The notes: a model not told the origin generated them from the letters alone. A stretch of DNA of 64,000 bases from an uncultured Lachnospiraceae bacterium (GCA_900550235.1 URRQ01000006.1:1-64000), one strand, 5' to 3'. Numbered from the stretch's first letter, positions 6,589 to 15,487 are shown. Numbers and translations are program-made.

Positions 6589-8421
6589 TTAGCTGTATTT
6601 TAATCTTCTCTTTTCGCTCATCGGAAGTGACTGCTCGTTCTTTACAAGTTCGATTGGTTTTCCTGTCACGTTAGAGATTAATTCTACGTTAGTAGCTTTT
6701 ACGTTTGGATTCCATTTTTTCTCTGGTTTCTTCACTTCTTCACCAGCCATAGCTGTTTTTAACATTGCAAGTGCACGAATCGCATCTTCATGGCAAAGTG
6801 TATTGCAAGCAAGAACTTCGTTCTCAATTCCAGCTTCTGATTTGTTGTTATCAACCATACGAGTCATGTATTTGTTACCAACTACAAGAGCGCCCTGTAC
6901 AGCACAGAAAGAAAGTCCTACTACAGGAACTCCTCTCATACCAATCTGCTCATGGTGGCTTGCGAAGTCGATGTGGTTGTTACCAAATCCTTCTGTTGTA
7001 ATGAACGCACCGTCAACATCAAGTGCTTCTACCATCATACCTACACGTTTTGATACATAGAATTTTTCTGAGTTGATCTGTGGGCTTCCTACGAAGATAA
7101 CACCGCAAAGGTCAATTTCTTCATCATGTAATGCTTCAAGCACAAGTGGTTCTCTCCAGTAATGTCTTGACATCTCTTTTGAAGCAGGTCCGATACATGT
7201 AAGAGCATGGATACATCCATCAAGAACCTCAAGTGGAGATACCATTACCGGAACGTTACCAAGGTCAACGTTTGGTTTTGCTCCAAGAACACCAACCGGC
7301 TCTACTGGAAGAATTAAGTTATCGTGCATAGCACCCTGTCCCATGATTTCTTTTACGATAACAACTTTTTTCTTTCCAGGTCTTCTGTACTGGTTGAATT
7401 CTTCTGTATCAACTACTAATGATTCGTCTAATTTCTTAAGAGCTGTTCTGATTTCCTGTGTAATCACATCTGTTGCTGTGTGAGCAGCTAAAGGACCTGG
7501 TCTTTCCATGTTTGTTCCTTCTTTGATTACAACTTCTGTCTTAATGAAGATTTCTCCTTCTTCTGGTGCACCAGGACGTCCCCACATAATGTTTTCATCA
7601 AGGTATCCTTCTGAAGAACCGAACTCACCAATCTGAACACCATTTGCATCTGTTCCTGTTACCATCATTACAACACCGTCAAGAACTCTTGTTGCTCCTG
7701 AACCGATCTCGTCTTCACCATCTTTTGTAGCGATTGGCTGAACGTCCATGATTGTCTCAGAGTATGTGTGGTACTGTTCTGGAGTAATGATGTCGATCTT
7801 CAAGCTGTGTACAAGTTCCTGAGAATCAACAGCTTCCTGTTCGATACCTTCTCTAATATAAAGAGTTGTTCCTTCGATCTTTGACTCTGGTCCTCTCTTA
7901 ACTTCTGTGATTTTGAAGTGTTTTCTAACTAAGCTTCTGATTAATTTTGGTTCTTGTTCTTTTACTGGCGCTGCAACTTCTGCTCCTGCCGGAACTTCAA
8001 TTGCTTTTGCCGCTCCTGAACCAACTCCCATCGGAAGTTCGATGTGGATATCTTTTCCTTCTCCGATGTGAATTTTAAGCACTCCACCATTTGCTTTTGC
8101 TGCTGGAGCTGCAACTGGTGCTACCGGTGCTGCAGGAGCTACTGGTGCTGGCGCTTTTTCTTCTTCTACTTTCTGAATTGCATCTATTACATCACGTGTA
8201 ATTGGTGTAAGTGAGTCACATGTTTTTGTAAGCTTTGCGCCAAGAATTTCTTCGATTGTGAGCACGCCATCAAGGTTTAACAAACCAGAATCTACCAGAT
8301 CATCGAAAATCGCCGGATCTTCTAAGTTTGCTGGTCCAATTGTAATGCCTGCTTCGGCTCTGCAACATAATACCGCAGGGTCTTTTGCATGTTCTTTTGC
8401 TGTTTCAGCTGTGATTGACAT
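6589..8421 (-). CDS. prdA: PrdA, D-proline reductase proprotein (pyruvoyl)
   Basis: PrdA is the proprotein that self-cleaves before a cysteine to give two subunits, the new N-terminal residue becoming the catalytic pyruvoyl group that binds D-proline. Here the likely cleavage site is Thr-Cys in HALTCIGPASKEM, Cys409 from the chosen start. N-terminal residues 1-75 form a helical ITAETAKEH domain, followed by an Ala/Pro-rich linker (about 87-115) and then the GEGKDIHIELPMG segment. The start at 8421 is preferred over 8442 because AGGAGG lies just upstream. Length is 610 residues, close to the known ~630. It is the core gene of the prd operon. All of prdD, prdE and the gene at 8502-8909 look like pieces of it. 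Confidence 0.95.
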   Translation of the reverse strand: MSITAETAKEHAKDPAVLCCRAEAGITIGPANLEDPAIFDDLVDSGLLNLDGVLTIEEILGAKLTKTCDSLTPITRDVIDAIQKVEEEKAPAPVAPAAPVAPVAAPAAKANGGVLKIHIGEGKDIHIELPMGVGSGAAKAIEVPAGAEVAAPVKEQEPKLIRSLVRKHFKITEVKRGPESKIEGTTLYIREGIEQEAVDSQELVHSLKIDIITPEQYHTYSETIMDVQPIATKDGEDEIGSGATRVLDGVVMMVTGTDANGVQIGEFGSSEGYLDENIMWGRPGAPEEGEIFIKTEVVIKEGTNMERPGPLAAHTATDVITQEIRTALKKLDESLVVDTEEFNQYRRPGKKKVVIVKEIMGQGAMHDNLILPVEPVGVLGAKPNVDLGNVPVMVSPLEVLDGCIHALTCIGPASKEMSRHYWREPLVLEALHDEEIDLCGVIFVGSPQINSEKFYVSKRVGMMVEALDVDGAFITTEGFGNNHIDFASHHEQIGMRGVPVVGLSFCAVQGALVVGNKYMTRMVDNNKSEAGIENEVLACNTLCHEDAIRALAMLKTAMAGEEVKKPEKKWNPNVKATNVELISNVTGKPIELVKNEQSLPMSEKRRLKYS

Positions 8422-8501
8422 ATTGTATCCTCCTTTTGTCATCGCTTATTGAATCTCATTGTTCAATATCTATATTCTTATCACTTATGTGATTGTCATA
8501 T

Positions 8502-8909
8502 CTATAGTGGTAATTCCAAATAAATGTCTTTACCTTCTTTGATAGAAATAATAATTGTATTTCCATCCTGCACAGTATATTCCGCTTTAACCGGAGCAGC
8601 TTCTTCCTGCGCTTCTTCTTTTACTTCTTCCTGTACTTCAACTTCTTTTTTCTCAAGTTTTACAGCGCCGCCTACGGCTTCTTCTGTAACCGGTGTAAGC
8701 GCATCACAATCCTTTGCAGTCTTAATACCTACAACCTGCCCGATTGTCAACGCTTCTTCTAATGTAAACAAATTTGAACTTACCATATCAGGAAGAAACA
8801 TTGGATGTTCAATGTGTTTTGGTTCAATCTCTGTACCTGCTGCGATTATGTTTGAAAATACTGCAGGCTCATTTGCAAACTCTTTTACCATCTCTGCTGT
8901 AATTGCCAT
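8502..8909 (-). CDS. PrdA N-terminal domain paralog
   Basis: This 135-residue protein resembles the first ~140 residues of PrdA: AITAEMVKEFANEPAVF versus SITAETAKEHAKDPAVL, DCDALTPVTEEA versus TCDSLTPITRDV, a Glu/Lys/Ala-rich linker, then IKEGKDIYLELPL versus IGEGKDIHIELPM. It stops at the point where PrdA continues into its catalytic part. GGAGAACAG precedes the ATG at 8909; the upstream ATG at 8948 would overlap prdC and lacks a comparable site. It sits between prdC and prdA in the operon. A carrier, electron-transfer docking or assembly role is possible but unproven. Confidence 0.8.
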   Translation of the reverse strand: MAITAEMVKEFANEPAVFSNIIAAGTEIEPKHIEHPMFLPDMVSSNLFTLEEALTIGQVVGIKTAKDCDALTPVTEEAVGGAVKLEKKEVEVQEEVKEEAQEEAAPVKAEYTVQDGNTIIISIKEGKDIYLELPL

Positions 8910-8931
8910 GTCTGTTCTCCTTCCCTTCTGA

Positions 8932-10248
8932 TTAAATATCCTGTTCAACCTGTTTTGAAACTGTCAGATATCTATATAATGGATGTCCGATGGTTCTCAT
9001 TACATGGTCTGTCTGATGGAATACTTTCAAGCCCATCTTCGGTGCAGATCCCATTACTGTGTTGGAGCAGTCTGAGCAGTTACCGATAATAATGTATTCA
9101 CATTTATCCTGTTTGAACTGCATACTATTTTTAACCTGTCCAGGACAGTTACCTGGTCTTTCGCATTTTAATGCACCGTTTTTCATCTCTGCTGCCTGTT
9201 TACATCTTGCAACAGATACAACATTTGCATTCATCTTCTCCGCAATGTCACGCATACGAGCTTCATCTCCACCGCACGCACACACAAGAACACCCATTGG
9301 CGCTCCGTGAAGATCTGGGAATTCGATTGTTACAATAATTCCACCTGTTGTCTTTGTAATCGGCGCCTCTAATGTAGTAGCTTTTCCTGTAAAAGGTCCA
9401 CCCATAATAATCTCGCCGTATTCGCCATCAATTCCACCAGCTCTTTCGATCAGTTCGGAAACGCTAGTTCCAACCGGAACATCTTTGAATACATGCGGTT
9501 CATTTCCACCGTTTAACTTACCAATTACTGTAAGGTTCTTACTGAAACATGGTTTTCTTTCTTCAATCGCTTCTGTAATTCTTGCAAGAGTCTCCACATT
9601 GATTACGATGGATTTTGCAGCTAACGGAAGGTCTGTTGGCGGAAGTTCAATTCCAAGACATTCTCTTACTACTGCTCTTTCCTCTCCCATCGGATAAATA
9701 TCCGGGAGAAGATGAATTGTAATATTCTCTTCATTCTTTAATGCTTCTTTTAAAGCCTGTACTGCTTTTTCATTTTTCTTTTTAATAGCAAAGATTGCTT
9801 TTCCTGCATTGGAAATTTCCATTGTGTATTTCACACCACGGATTACTTTATCACACTCTTCTTCCAACTGCTGAATATTGTGACGAAGTCCCGGCTCACA
9901 TTCTGCTGCATTAATCAAAATGTATCCGCCTTCCAAATCTGCTCCGATTTTCACTCCGGTAGGGAAACCGGCACCCCCCATACCTACGATACCAGCAGCT
10001 TTTACCATATCAAGCTTGCTTCCTTCTGCAATCGGTACGAACTCATCTTTCTGCTCTTCATCCGGTTTGATTACAATTCTGTCTTCCAGCACTTCTTCCA
10101 CAACACCATATACGCTTGAGAAAATATTAGCCCCAAGTCCTGTAGGAGTTGCGATCAATGTACCTTTTTCCACTCTGTCACCTGCTGCCACGATTGCTGC
10201 ACATGGAGCACCAACATGCTGTCTTAAAAGAATCTGTACGTTTCCCAT
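8932..10248 (-). CDS. prdC: PrdC, RnfC-like electron-transfer protein
   Basis: The 438-residue protein has RnfC-family motifs: a GMGGAGFPTGVK nucleotide-binding loop (about residues 90-101) and ILINAAECEPGLRHN (about 110-125), followed by a SLBB-like part. The C-terminal 120 residues carry many cysteines (VCACGGDE, RCKQ, NCPGQ, GNCSDCSNTV) suited to redox relay. PrdC is thought to deliver electrons to proline reductase. Some clostridial PrdC proteins are reported with a Sec residue; here the CSDC site uses Cys and there is no in-frame TGA. AAAGGAGAAGAG precedes the ATG. It is the first gene of the operon, 58 bp after the selC terminator. Confidence 0.9.
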   Translation of the reverse strand: MGNVQILLRQHVGAPCAAIVAAGDRVEKGTLIATPTGLGANIFSSVYGVVEEVLEDRIVIKPDEEQKDEFVPIAEGSKLDMVKAAGIVGMGGAGFPTGVKIGADLEGGYILINAAECEPGLRHNIQQLEEECDKVIRGVKYTMEISNAGKAIFAIKKKNEKAVQALKEALKNEENITIHLLPDIYPMGEERAVVRECLGIELPPTDLPLAAKSIVINVETLARITEAIEERKPCFSKNLTVIGKLNGGNEPHVFKDVPVGTSVSELIERAGGIDGEYGEIIMGGPFTGKATTLEAPITKTTGGIIVTIEFPDLHGAPMGVLVCACGGDEARMRDIAEKMNANVVSVARCKQAAEMKNGALKCERPGNCPGQVKNSMQFKQDKCEYIIIGNCSDCSNTVMGSAPKMGLKVFHQTDHVMRTIGHPLYRYLTVSKQVEQDI

Positions 10249-10305
10249 GACTCTCTTCTCCTTTTGCTTTTACTTAGTTTTACTTTACATCATATGAAAT
10301 TTTTA

Positions 10306-10337
10306 TAAAAAAAGCCGAGCAAATCATACTCAGCCTT
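10306..10337 (-). terminator. Intrinsic terminator between selC and prdC
   Basis: Reading leftward, AGGCTGAG pairs with CTCGGCTT (two G-U pairs) around a 9-nt loop, followed by a run of seven T. It would end the selC transcript. No clear promoter of sigma-70 or sigma-54 type was found in the 57 bp between it and prdC, so partial read-through into prdC is possible. Confidence 0.7.
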
Positions 10338-10389
10338 CCCTAATCTCGCCTTATTATATATTGTGAAACAATCGTTGATTGTATTTTTC

Positions 10390-10487
10390 TGGCGAGGGCA
10401 TGTGGGAATCGAACCCACCCAGGACGCTCTTAACGCCCAACACTAGTTTTGAAGACTAGGAGGCACACCAGTTACCCATCTACCCCC
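10390..10487 (-). tRNA. selC: tRNA-Sec (anticodon UCA)
   Basis: Reading leftward, the sequence begins GGGGGTAG and ends GGTTCGATTCCCAC...CTCGCCA with an encoded CCA. The anticodon loop CTTCAAA between CTAG and CTAG arms gives anticodon TCA, which decodes UGA. The long variable arm with GGGCGTTAAGAGCGTCC and the 8-bp-type acceptor (with wobbles and one mismatch at the base) fit bacterial selenocysteine tRNA. Total is 98 nt, much longer than elongator tRNAs. It lies between prdC and the divergent prdF and serves prdB, grdA, grdB and selD here. Confidence 0.95.
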
Positions 10488-10586
10488 ATGTATTGATTTT
10501 ACTGCCCTTAAAGACTATCACATGTTCTGACATATTTCAAGAACTTTTTTAGTTTTTTTCGACAAACTTATTTTACCAAATAAACA

Positions 10587-10615
10587 TTGACTTTTCAACA
10601 CTTTTCGCTCATAAT
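10587..10615 (+). promoter_or_regulatory. Promoter of prdF-tetR
   Basis: TTGACT (10587-10592), 17-bp spacer and CATAAT (10610-10615) form a near-consensus sigma-A promoter. Transcription would start near 10622, placing the inverted repeat at 10637-10658 just inside the transcript. Confidence 0.75.
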
Positions 10616-10636
10616 GTTTACAGAAGATTGAACCCG

Positions 10637-10658
10637 ATACTAGAATGAGGTCTAGTAT
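10637..10658. promoter_or_regulatory. Candidate TetR operator
   Basis: ATACTAGA, a 6-bp spacer ATGAGG, and TCTAGTAT form a perfect 8-bp inverted repeat just downstream of the prdF promoter. The second gene of the operon encodes a TetR-family regulator, so autoregulation at this site is a reasonable inference. Confidence 0.6.
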
Positions 10659-10694
10659 TCATAATTTTTTATTTTAACCAAGGAGGATCGACAA

Positions 10695-11726
10695 ATGTCA
10701 TTTAATCCAACACTTAATAAAGAACGCTTTGAAGCAGCGTTTACTGTTGTAGATTCCCACACAGTTGGAGAATTTACTCGTATTGTATTATCAGGTTTCC
10801 CGGAATTAGAGGGAGACACTATGATGGAACGCAAGAATTTTCTCGTAAACCATTGCGACGATTATAGAACAGCTCTTATGCTTGAACCAAGAGGACATCA
10901 TGATATGTTTGGCGCAATTATTACAGAGCCAATCAGCCCTGAAGCTGATCTTGGCGTAATCTTCATGGATACAGGCGGATACTTAAATATGTGCGGACAC
11001 GGAACAATCGGTACTGCAACTGTTGCCGTTGAAACAGGACTCGTTCCAGTTACAGAGCCATATACAGAAGTTGTTCTTGAAGCTCCTGCCGGAATTATCC
11101 GTACAAAAGTAAAAGTTGAAAATGGTAAAGCTGTTGAAGTTACTTTGACAAACGTTCCTGCTTTCTTGTATAAAGACAATCTGACAGTTGAAGTTGACGG
11201 TGTTACAATTCCTTACTGCATTTCATTCGGCGGAAGCTTCTTCGCACTTGTTGACGCTTCCAAATTAGGATACAATATCGGGCCTTCCGCTGTTCCCGCT
11301 TTACAGAAACTCGGAATGAAGATGCTTGAAAAAATCAACAAAGAAGTGCAAGTTCAGCATCCTACACTCGACATTACAACAGTTGACTTAGTAGAGTTCT
11401 ACGGACCAACACCGAATCCGGAAAAAGCAGATATGAGAAACGTCGTTATCTTTGGCGAAGCACAGGCTGACCGTTCTCCATGTGGAACAGGTACAAGCGC
11501 AAAACTTGCTACACTTTATGCTTGGGATGAAATCAAAGTTGGAGAAGAATTCCGTTATGAAAGCTTCACAGGTTCTGTATTCCGTGGTGTCATCAAGGAA
11601 GAAACATCTATTGCAGATTATAAAGCAGTAATTCCTCAAATTACCGGAAGTGCATATATTACCGGTTTGGGAACTTATGTGATTGATCCAACAGATCCAT
11701 TAAAATACGGTTTTTCAATCGGCTAA
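10695..11726 (+). CDS. prdF: Proline racemase
   Basis: The 343-residue protein belongs to the proline racemase / hydroxyproline epimerase family. Both catalytic cysteines are present, in MCGHGTIGTA (about residue 96) and DRSPCGTGTSAKL (about residue 264); two cysteines favour racemase activity over a dehydratase. It converts L- to D-proline, the substrate of the adjacent reductase, in the cytoplasm. AAGGAGG precedes the ATG at proper spacing. It is transcribed divergently from the prd operon and co-transcribed with the tetR gene, unlike in C. difficile where it lies at the operon end. Confidence 0.95.
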   Translation: MSFNPTLNKERFEAAFTVVDSHTVGEFTRIVLSGFPELEGDTMMERKNFLVNHCDDYRTALMLEPRGHHDMFGAIITEPISPEADLGVIFMDTGGYLNMCGHGTIGTATVAVETGLVPVTEPYTEVVLEAPAGIIRTKVKVENGKAVEVTLTNVPAFLYKDNLTVEVDGVTIPYCISFGGSFFALVDASKLGYNIGPSAVPALQKLGMKMLEKINKEVQVQHPTLDITTVDLVEFYGPTPNPEKADMRNVVIFGEAQADRSPCGTGTSAKLATLYAWDEIKVGEEFRYESFTGSVFRGVIKEETSIADYKAVIPQITGSAYITGLGTYVIDPTDPLKYGFSIG

Positions 11727-11754
11727 TCTTTTCACGTAAAAAGGAGGCAGTTTT

Positions 11755-12342
11755 ATGGGACGCAAACGTCAGTCACCGCAAAGCAGAATTATTAAAGCTG
11801 CTTGGAATCTTTTTTATAAAAACGGTTATGAAGGGACAACCATTAATGATATCATCGCTGCCTCTAAGACTTCAAAAGGCACCTTTTACCATTATTTCAA
11901 AGGAAAAGATGCTTTATTGAATACATTGGCATATTTACTCGACGATAAATACGAAGAGTTAACATCAACTATGAATCCCGATCTTTCCGCTCGTGACAAA
12001 TTATTATTTTTGAATCATGAATTATTCTATATGATTGAAACGAGTATTGACATCCGGCTCTTAGCTCTTTTGTATTCTTCTCAATTAACAACCAAGGATA
12101 CAAAATCTCTTTTAGATAAAGACCGTTACTATTTCACTCTTATCACAGAGATTATCAAGACCGGACAACAAAGCGGAGAATTCTCTGCTTCTACTTCTTT
12201 AGTTGATCTTGTAAAATTATATACAATGTATGAACGTTCTCTATTATACGACTGGGCTTTATGCAAAGGTGATTATTCTCTCACCGAATATAGTGACAGA
12301 CTATTGCCGCATGTGCTCGATAAGTTCAAGGAAAATATTTAA
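11755..12342 (+). CDS. TetR-family transcriptional regulator
   Basis: A 195-residue protein with a classic TetR helix-turn-helix near residues 25-55 (GYEGTTINDIIAASKTSKGTFYHYF pattern, cited in part). The remaining residues form the usual all-helical ligand domain. It begins 28 bp after prdF with an AAGGAGG site and is probably in the same transcript. The perfect inverted repeat upstream of prdF is a likely target. The ligand could be proline or a proline metabolite, but nothing in the sequence proves this. A sigma-54 activator of the PrdR type was not found next to the locus. Confidence 0.9.
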   Translation: MGRKRQSPQSRIIKAAWNLFYKNGYEGTTINDIIAASKTSKGTFYHYFKGKDALLNTLAYLLDDKYEELTSTMNPDLSARDKLLFLNHELFYMIETSIDIRLLALLYSSQLTTKDTKSLLDKDRYYFTLITEIIKTGQQSGEFSASTSLVDLVKLYTMYERSLLYDWALCKGDYSLTEYSDRLLPHVLDKFKENI

Positions 12343-12375
12343 ATAAACCTATTAGTTAAAATTCTTCATATACAT

Positions 12376-12417
12376 AAAAAACAGGAGTGGAACTGCAAGC
12401 CCACTCCTGTTTCTTTA
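12376..12417. terminator. Bidirectional terminator
   Basis: AACAGGAGTGG and CCACTCCTGTTT form a strong stem with A-rich and T-rich flanks. It separates the convergent prdF-tetR transcript and the end of the grd operon. Confidence 0.8.
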
Positions 12418-12424
12418 TACTTTT

Positions 12425-12718
12425 TTAACTTAATCTCACTTCTTTTGCCTCTTCCGGTTTGAAGTCATTCTTCAGGTCATAAATATTATGTCCTGTAGAT
12501 TCTCCCAATGTTCTTCCTTCTAAGGAATAGCAACGGATAAATCTTTTTCCATCAATGCTTGACCAATGCTCAACATCCCATGTTAAGTATCCGTCTGCAT
12601 CTGTCTTCTTACCGTCAAGTACAAGGTCAACCTGACGTCCGCCAGGAGCCATAAGTTTAATTAACTCATCTTCAGTAGCTTCTAATTCTACTTTATTTAC
12701 TGCATCATATACTTTCAT
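12425..12718 (-). CDS. Unknown small protein at the end of the grd operon
   Basis: This 97-residue protein follows grdD by 18 bp and precedes the terminator, so it is probably co-transcribed with glycine reductase. The ATG at 12718 is chosen because CAGGAG lies just upstream. It is acidic, with no cysteine motif except one Cys (RFIRCYSLEG), no signal peptide and no membrane segment. Composition suggests a small mixed alpha/beta cytoplasmic protein. I do not recognise a family. Association with a glycine reductase function is by position only. Confidence 0.7.
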   Translation of the reverse strand: MKVYDAVNKVELEATEDELIKLMAPGGRQVDLVLDGKKTDADGYLTWDVEHWSSIDGKRFIRCYSLEGRTLGESTGHNIYDLKNDFKPEEAKEVRLS

Positions 12719-12736
12719 ACTGAAAACTCCTGTCAA

Positions 12737-13888
12737 TTAACCGATATATCCGGCTTTCTTTAATTCCTCTTCTGCTTTTGCAAGATTTGCATCAGATACA
12801 CGAATGATAGGTCCTGTACAGCCCATTCCGCTTTCAGCATAGATGTTAATTTTCCAAAGAGCTTTAACCGCATCTTCAAGATCCATAACTTCAATACCAG
12901 GAATCTGTGCTGTAACGATCTCCTTCGGAGGTTCTTTTACTTCTTCTTCTGCTGCTGCAGGTTTTGCTACAGTCTTGTATGCATTGAGAACATCTTTGAA
13001 TCCAGCTTTATTAACAGCTGCAAATTCAGCTTTAGCTACTTCAAATACTTTTCCGCGTACGAGCTGTGCTGCATAACGGATTGCATTTGCGATAACCGGT
13101 GCACCGGAAGCACGAGATACGATCATAACAAGCTGCTCATATCCTTCTCCGATACCAGGTCCGTATCCGAATCCTGTAGCTTCGAAGCTTCCGCCTGTGC
13201 TGAATGAAGAAAGCATCTTCACAAGGATGTTACCTGTAAGAGAATCTGTAACCATGATATCAGGAGAAGCCTGAAGTACGTCGTTACCTCTCATAACACA
13301 TCCACCGTCAGCTCTTCCAGATTCTGCGAATGCGATATCGTATCCGTTTGCCTGAAGTTCTTTTAATGCTTTTTCTGTCTGACGAGCACCATCTACGTTC
13401 AGAATACCTACTGTAGGGTTCTTTTTACCGCAAGCTTTTGCTGCGATCACACCGTAGATTGCATTTTTAATCATACCTTCGATACGATCTGTACTAGATG
13501 TACCTGTTGTGTTAGCAATAAACATCTCTTTTGCAGTTGCAGGTGTTACACAACGTCCAACAGTTGAAACACCGATTGGGAATGGGAAGTGCATTGTTAC
13601 TGCAGCATCTACTTCTCCGTTTTTCAGCATTTCTTCCATTTTATCGTGACCTTCTTCATCGTTAGCCACTTTAACAGTTGTAACGCCTTCTGCCTCTAAT
13701 GTACCGATGTAATATACATCGATTCCATCTTTTGCAGCCTCAATAGCTGCAGCCATGGAGTTTTCTTCTCCGTGTTCGCTTCCCATACCTGTAAGAGCGA
13801 TTTTAGGACGTTTGCCGAAGCTTCCTGTTTCAAGCCCCTGAGCAATCTCCATAAAAGTGGAAGCAATCATTTTTTCTATATTTGCCAT
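12737..13888 (-). CDS. grdD: GrdD, glycine reductase protein C alpha subunit
   Basis: The 383-residue protein is PlsX-like. It forms, with GrdC, protein C, which releases the carboxymethyl group from protein A as acetyl phosphate, conserving energy for ATP. A conserved Cys near the end, in SGMGCTGPIIR (about residue 361), matches the known catalytic Cys. The start at 13888 has GAGGTGG at proper distance; the longer frame to 13930 would overlap grdC. GrdC ends 13 bp upstream. Last recognised grd gene. Confidence 0.95.
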   Translation of the reverse strand: MANIEKMIASTFMEIAQGLETGSFGKRPKIALTGMGSEHGEENSMAAAIEAAKDGIDVYYIGTLEAEGVTTVKVANDEEGHDKMEEMLKNGEVDAAVTMHFPFPIGVSTVGRCVTPATAKEMFIANTTGTSSTDRIEGMIKNAIYGVIAAKACGKKNPTVGILNVDGARQTEKALKELQANGYDIAFAESGRADGGCVMRGNDVLQASPDIMVTDSLTGNILVKMLSSFSTGGSFEATGFGYGPGIGEGYEQLVMIVSRASGAPVIANAIRYAAQLVRGKVFEVAKAEFAAVNKAGFKDVLNAYKTVAKPAAAEEEVKEPPKEIVTAQIPGIEVMDLEDAVKALWKINIYAESGMGCTGPIIRVSDANLAKAEEELKKAGYIG

Positions 13889-13901
13889 TTTGTCCACCTC
13901 T

Positions 13902-15437
13902 CTATTCTGCTGCCATAAGAGTTTCTGCAAATTCTTTCATTGCTTTAGCGATTAATCCTTTTACTTCTTCTTCAGAAACACCTGAGTTGTCTTCTGCACC
14001 TGTGTTTGCCTGAATTACAAATGAAACACCATCGAAAAGGTTTGTCATACGGCCAAGGAATAAGCTTCCTTTACCAATGATCATAGCGTTTTTAATCTTG
14101 CCTGCTTTGATATCTTCTACTGCAAATCCGATGTATGGAACACCTGATGGGATATGACCCTGTGTTGGAGCCCAACCTGTTAAACCGTGTTTTGCTGCAA
14201 ATCCTGGCATGTCTTTCTTCTCAAGATCACCTTTCTTAACAGCTAAAGCAGCGATCATCTTGTAGTTAGCTAATGGAACATCACCAGCTCCTGCAGGTTT
14301 TGTAATATCCGGGTTCTGCATTTCCGGAGAGAATTTATCAATATCAGTAATCTTTAATCCAACTCTTGCAAGAGGATCAGCAACAAGGCTTCCGATTACG
14401 TTCTGTGGAGCAGATCCTGTACCAACTGTATGGCGTCCAAGGATATCAAGGTTGATTTCTGGGCTTTCTCCATCATTTTCTGCAATGATTACACAGAATC
14501 CTGCAAGACAGTCTTCTAAGATTGGAAGACCTTTCTTTACATGGTCTTTACCATTCATACCAAGTTTTGCTGTACATCCACCAGCTGTTACAGCTACACA
14601 TTTGTAAGCGCCTGATTTAACAAGAGCAGCTGCTTCAATTAATGCATGAGAAGGGCCAGCACAGAATCCACGAGAGTCAGAACCTGTTGCATTCATAAGT
14701 CCAGCAACTTCTGCTGCAGCTTTTGCAAAGTTTCCACCACCACGCTGGTTCATATCACCACAAGCTTCTTCTGCACAGTCGATTACGTATTCGATATCTC
14801 CTGCATCAATTCCTGTATTTCTTACAGCATATAATAAAGCAAGTACACTTGTAGCTTTGCTCATCATGTTTTCGTGCATAACGTGAGCGGAAAGGTTAAC
14901 GTCGATATCATGTGCTCTCTTAACACATCCAACTAACTTGCCATCGATGTAAAGTCCTTCTGCATGCTCATCGTTTACAAGATGTTCTACTTCACTAAGT
15001 TCAACACCTTCTTCTACTCTTGAAGCAATTGATTCTGTAATGATTGGGTTAGAAACGAAAGCTTCTTTTGTAGCTGCTACGAATTCTTTGTCTAATTTAA
15101 CAACTTCAAACATATCACATGTCTGAACTAAAAGAAGGAATTCGTTTTCCGGCATAATCTCACCGTATTTACCAAATCTTTCTGCTCCTTCTTTTACTTT
15201 ATCATAGTAAGGGAACTCAACTTCAGCGAGTTCATCCGGATGTGCGTTTCCAATATATACCTGGTTTGGCCAGTAATTTACGCAATCTTCGTAAGAACGA
15301 AGATGGCTTTCAAGCTCTTTTAAGTATTCAGATTCTGGGTTAACAACTCTCTCTGTTGTCTGAGTTGTTCCGTTATATACTACCATCTGTGGAGTATGTG
15401 CCAGTACATAGCTGGCTCCTTTAATTACACTGTTCAT
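13902..15437 (-). CDS. grdC: GrdC, glycine reductase protein C beta subunit
   Basis: The 511-residue protein resembles a FabH-type ketoacyl synthase, as known for the beta subunit of protein C. GrdC and GrdD together make acetyl phosphate from the selenoether on GrdA. Motifs include GFCAGPSHALIEAA (about residues 257-270) and the GHIPSGVPYIG segment late in the protein. The ATG has GAAAGGTGG upstream. It is preceded by an intrinsic terminator at 15488-15528, so its expression may be lower than that of grdA. Confidence 0.95.
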   Translation of the reverse strand: MNSVIKGASYVLAHTPQMVVYNGTTQTTERVVNPESEYLKELESHLRSYEDCVNYWPNQVYIGNAHPDELAEVEFPYYDKVKEGAERFGKYGEIMPENEFLLLVQTCDMFEVVKLDKEFVAATKEAFVSNPIITESIASRVEEGVELSEVEHLVNDEHAEGLYIDGKLVGCVKRAHDIDVNLSAHVMHENMMSKATSVLALLYAVRNTGIDAGDIEYVIDCAEEACGDMNQRGGGNFAKAAAEVAGLMNATGSDSRGFCAGPSHALIEAAALVKSGAYKCVAVTAGGCTAKLGMNGKDHVKKGLPILEDCLAGFCVIIAENDGESPEINLDILGRHTVGTGSAPQNVIGSLVADPLARVGLKITDIDKFSPEMQNPDITKPAGAGDVPLANYKMIAALAVKKGDLEKKDMPGFAAKHGLTGWAPTQGHIPSGVPYIGFAVEDIKAGKIKNAMIIGKGSLFLGRMTNLFDGVSFVIQANTGAEDNSGVSEEEVKGLIAKAMKEFAETLMAAE

Positions 15438-15487
15438 TTGAAGGTTCCACCTTTCTTTTAGATGTTTAATAATTTTGTACCTATACT

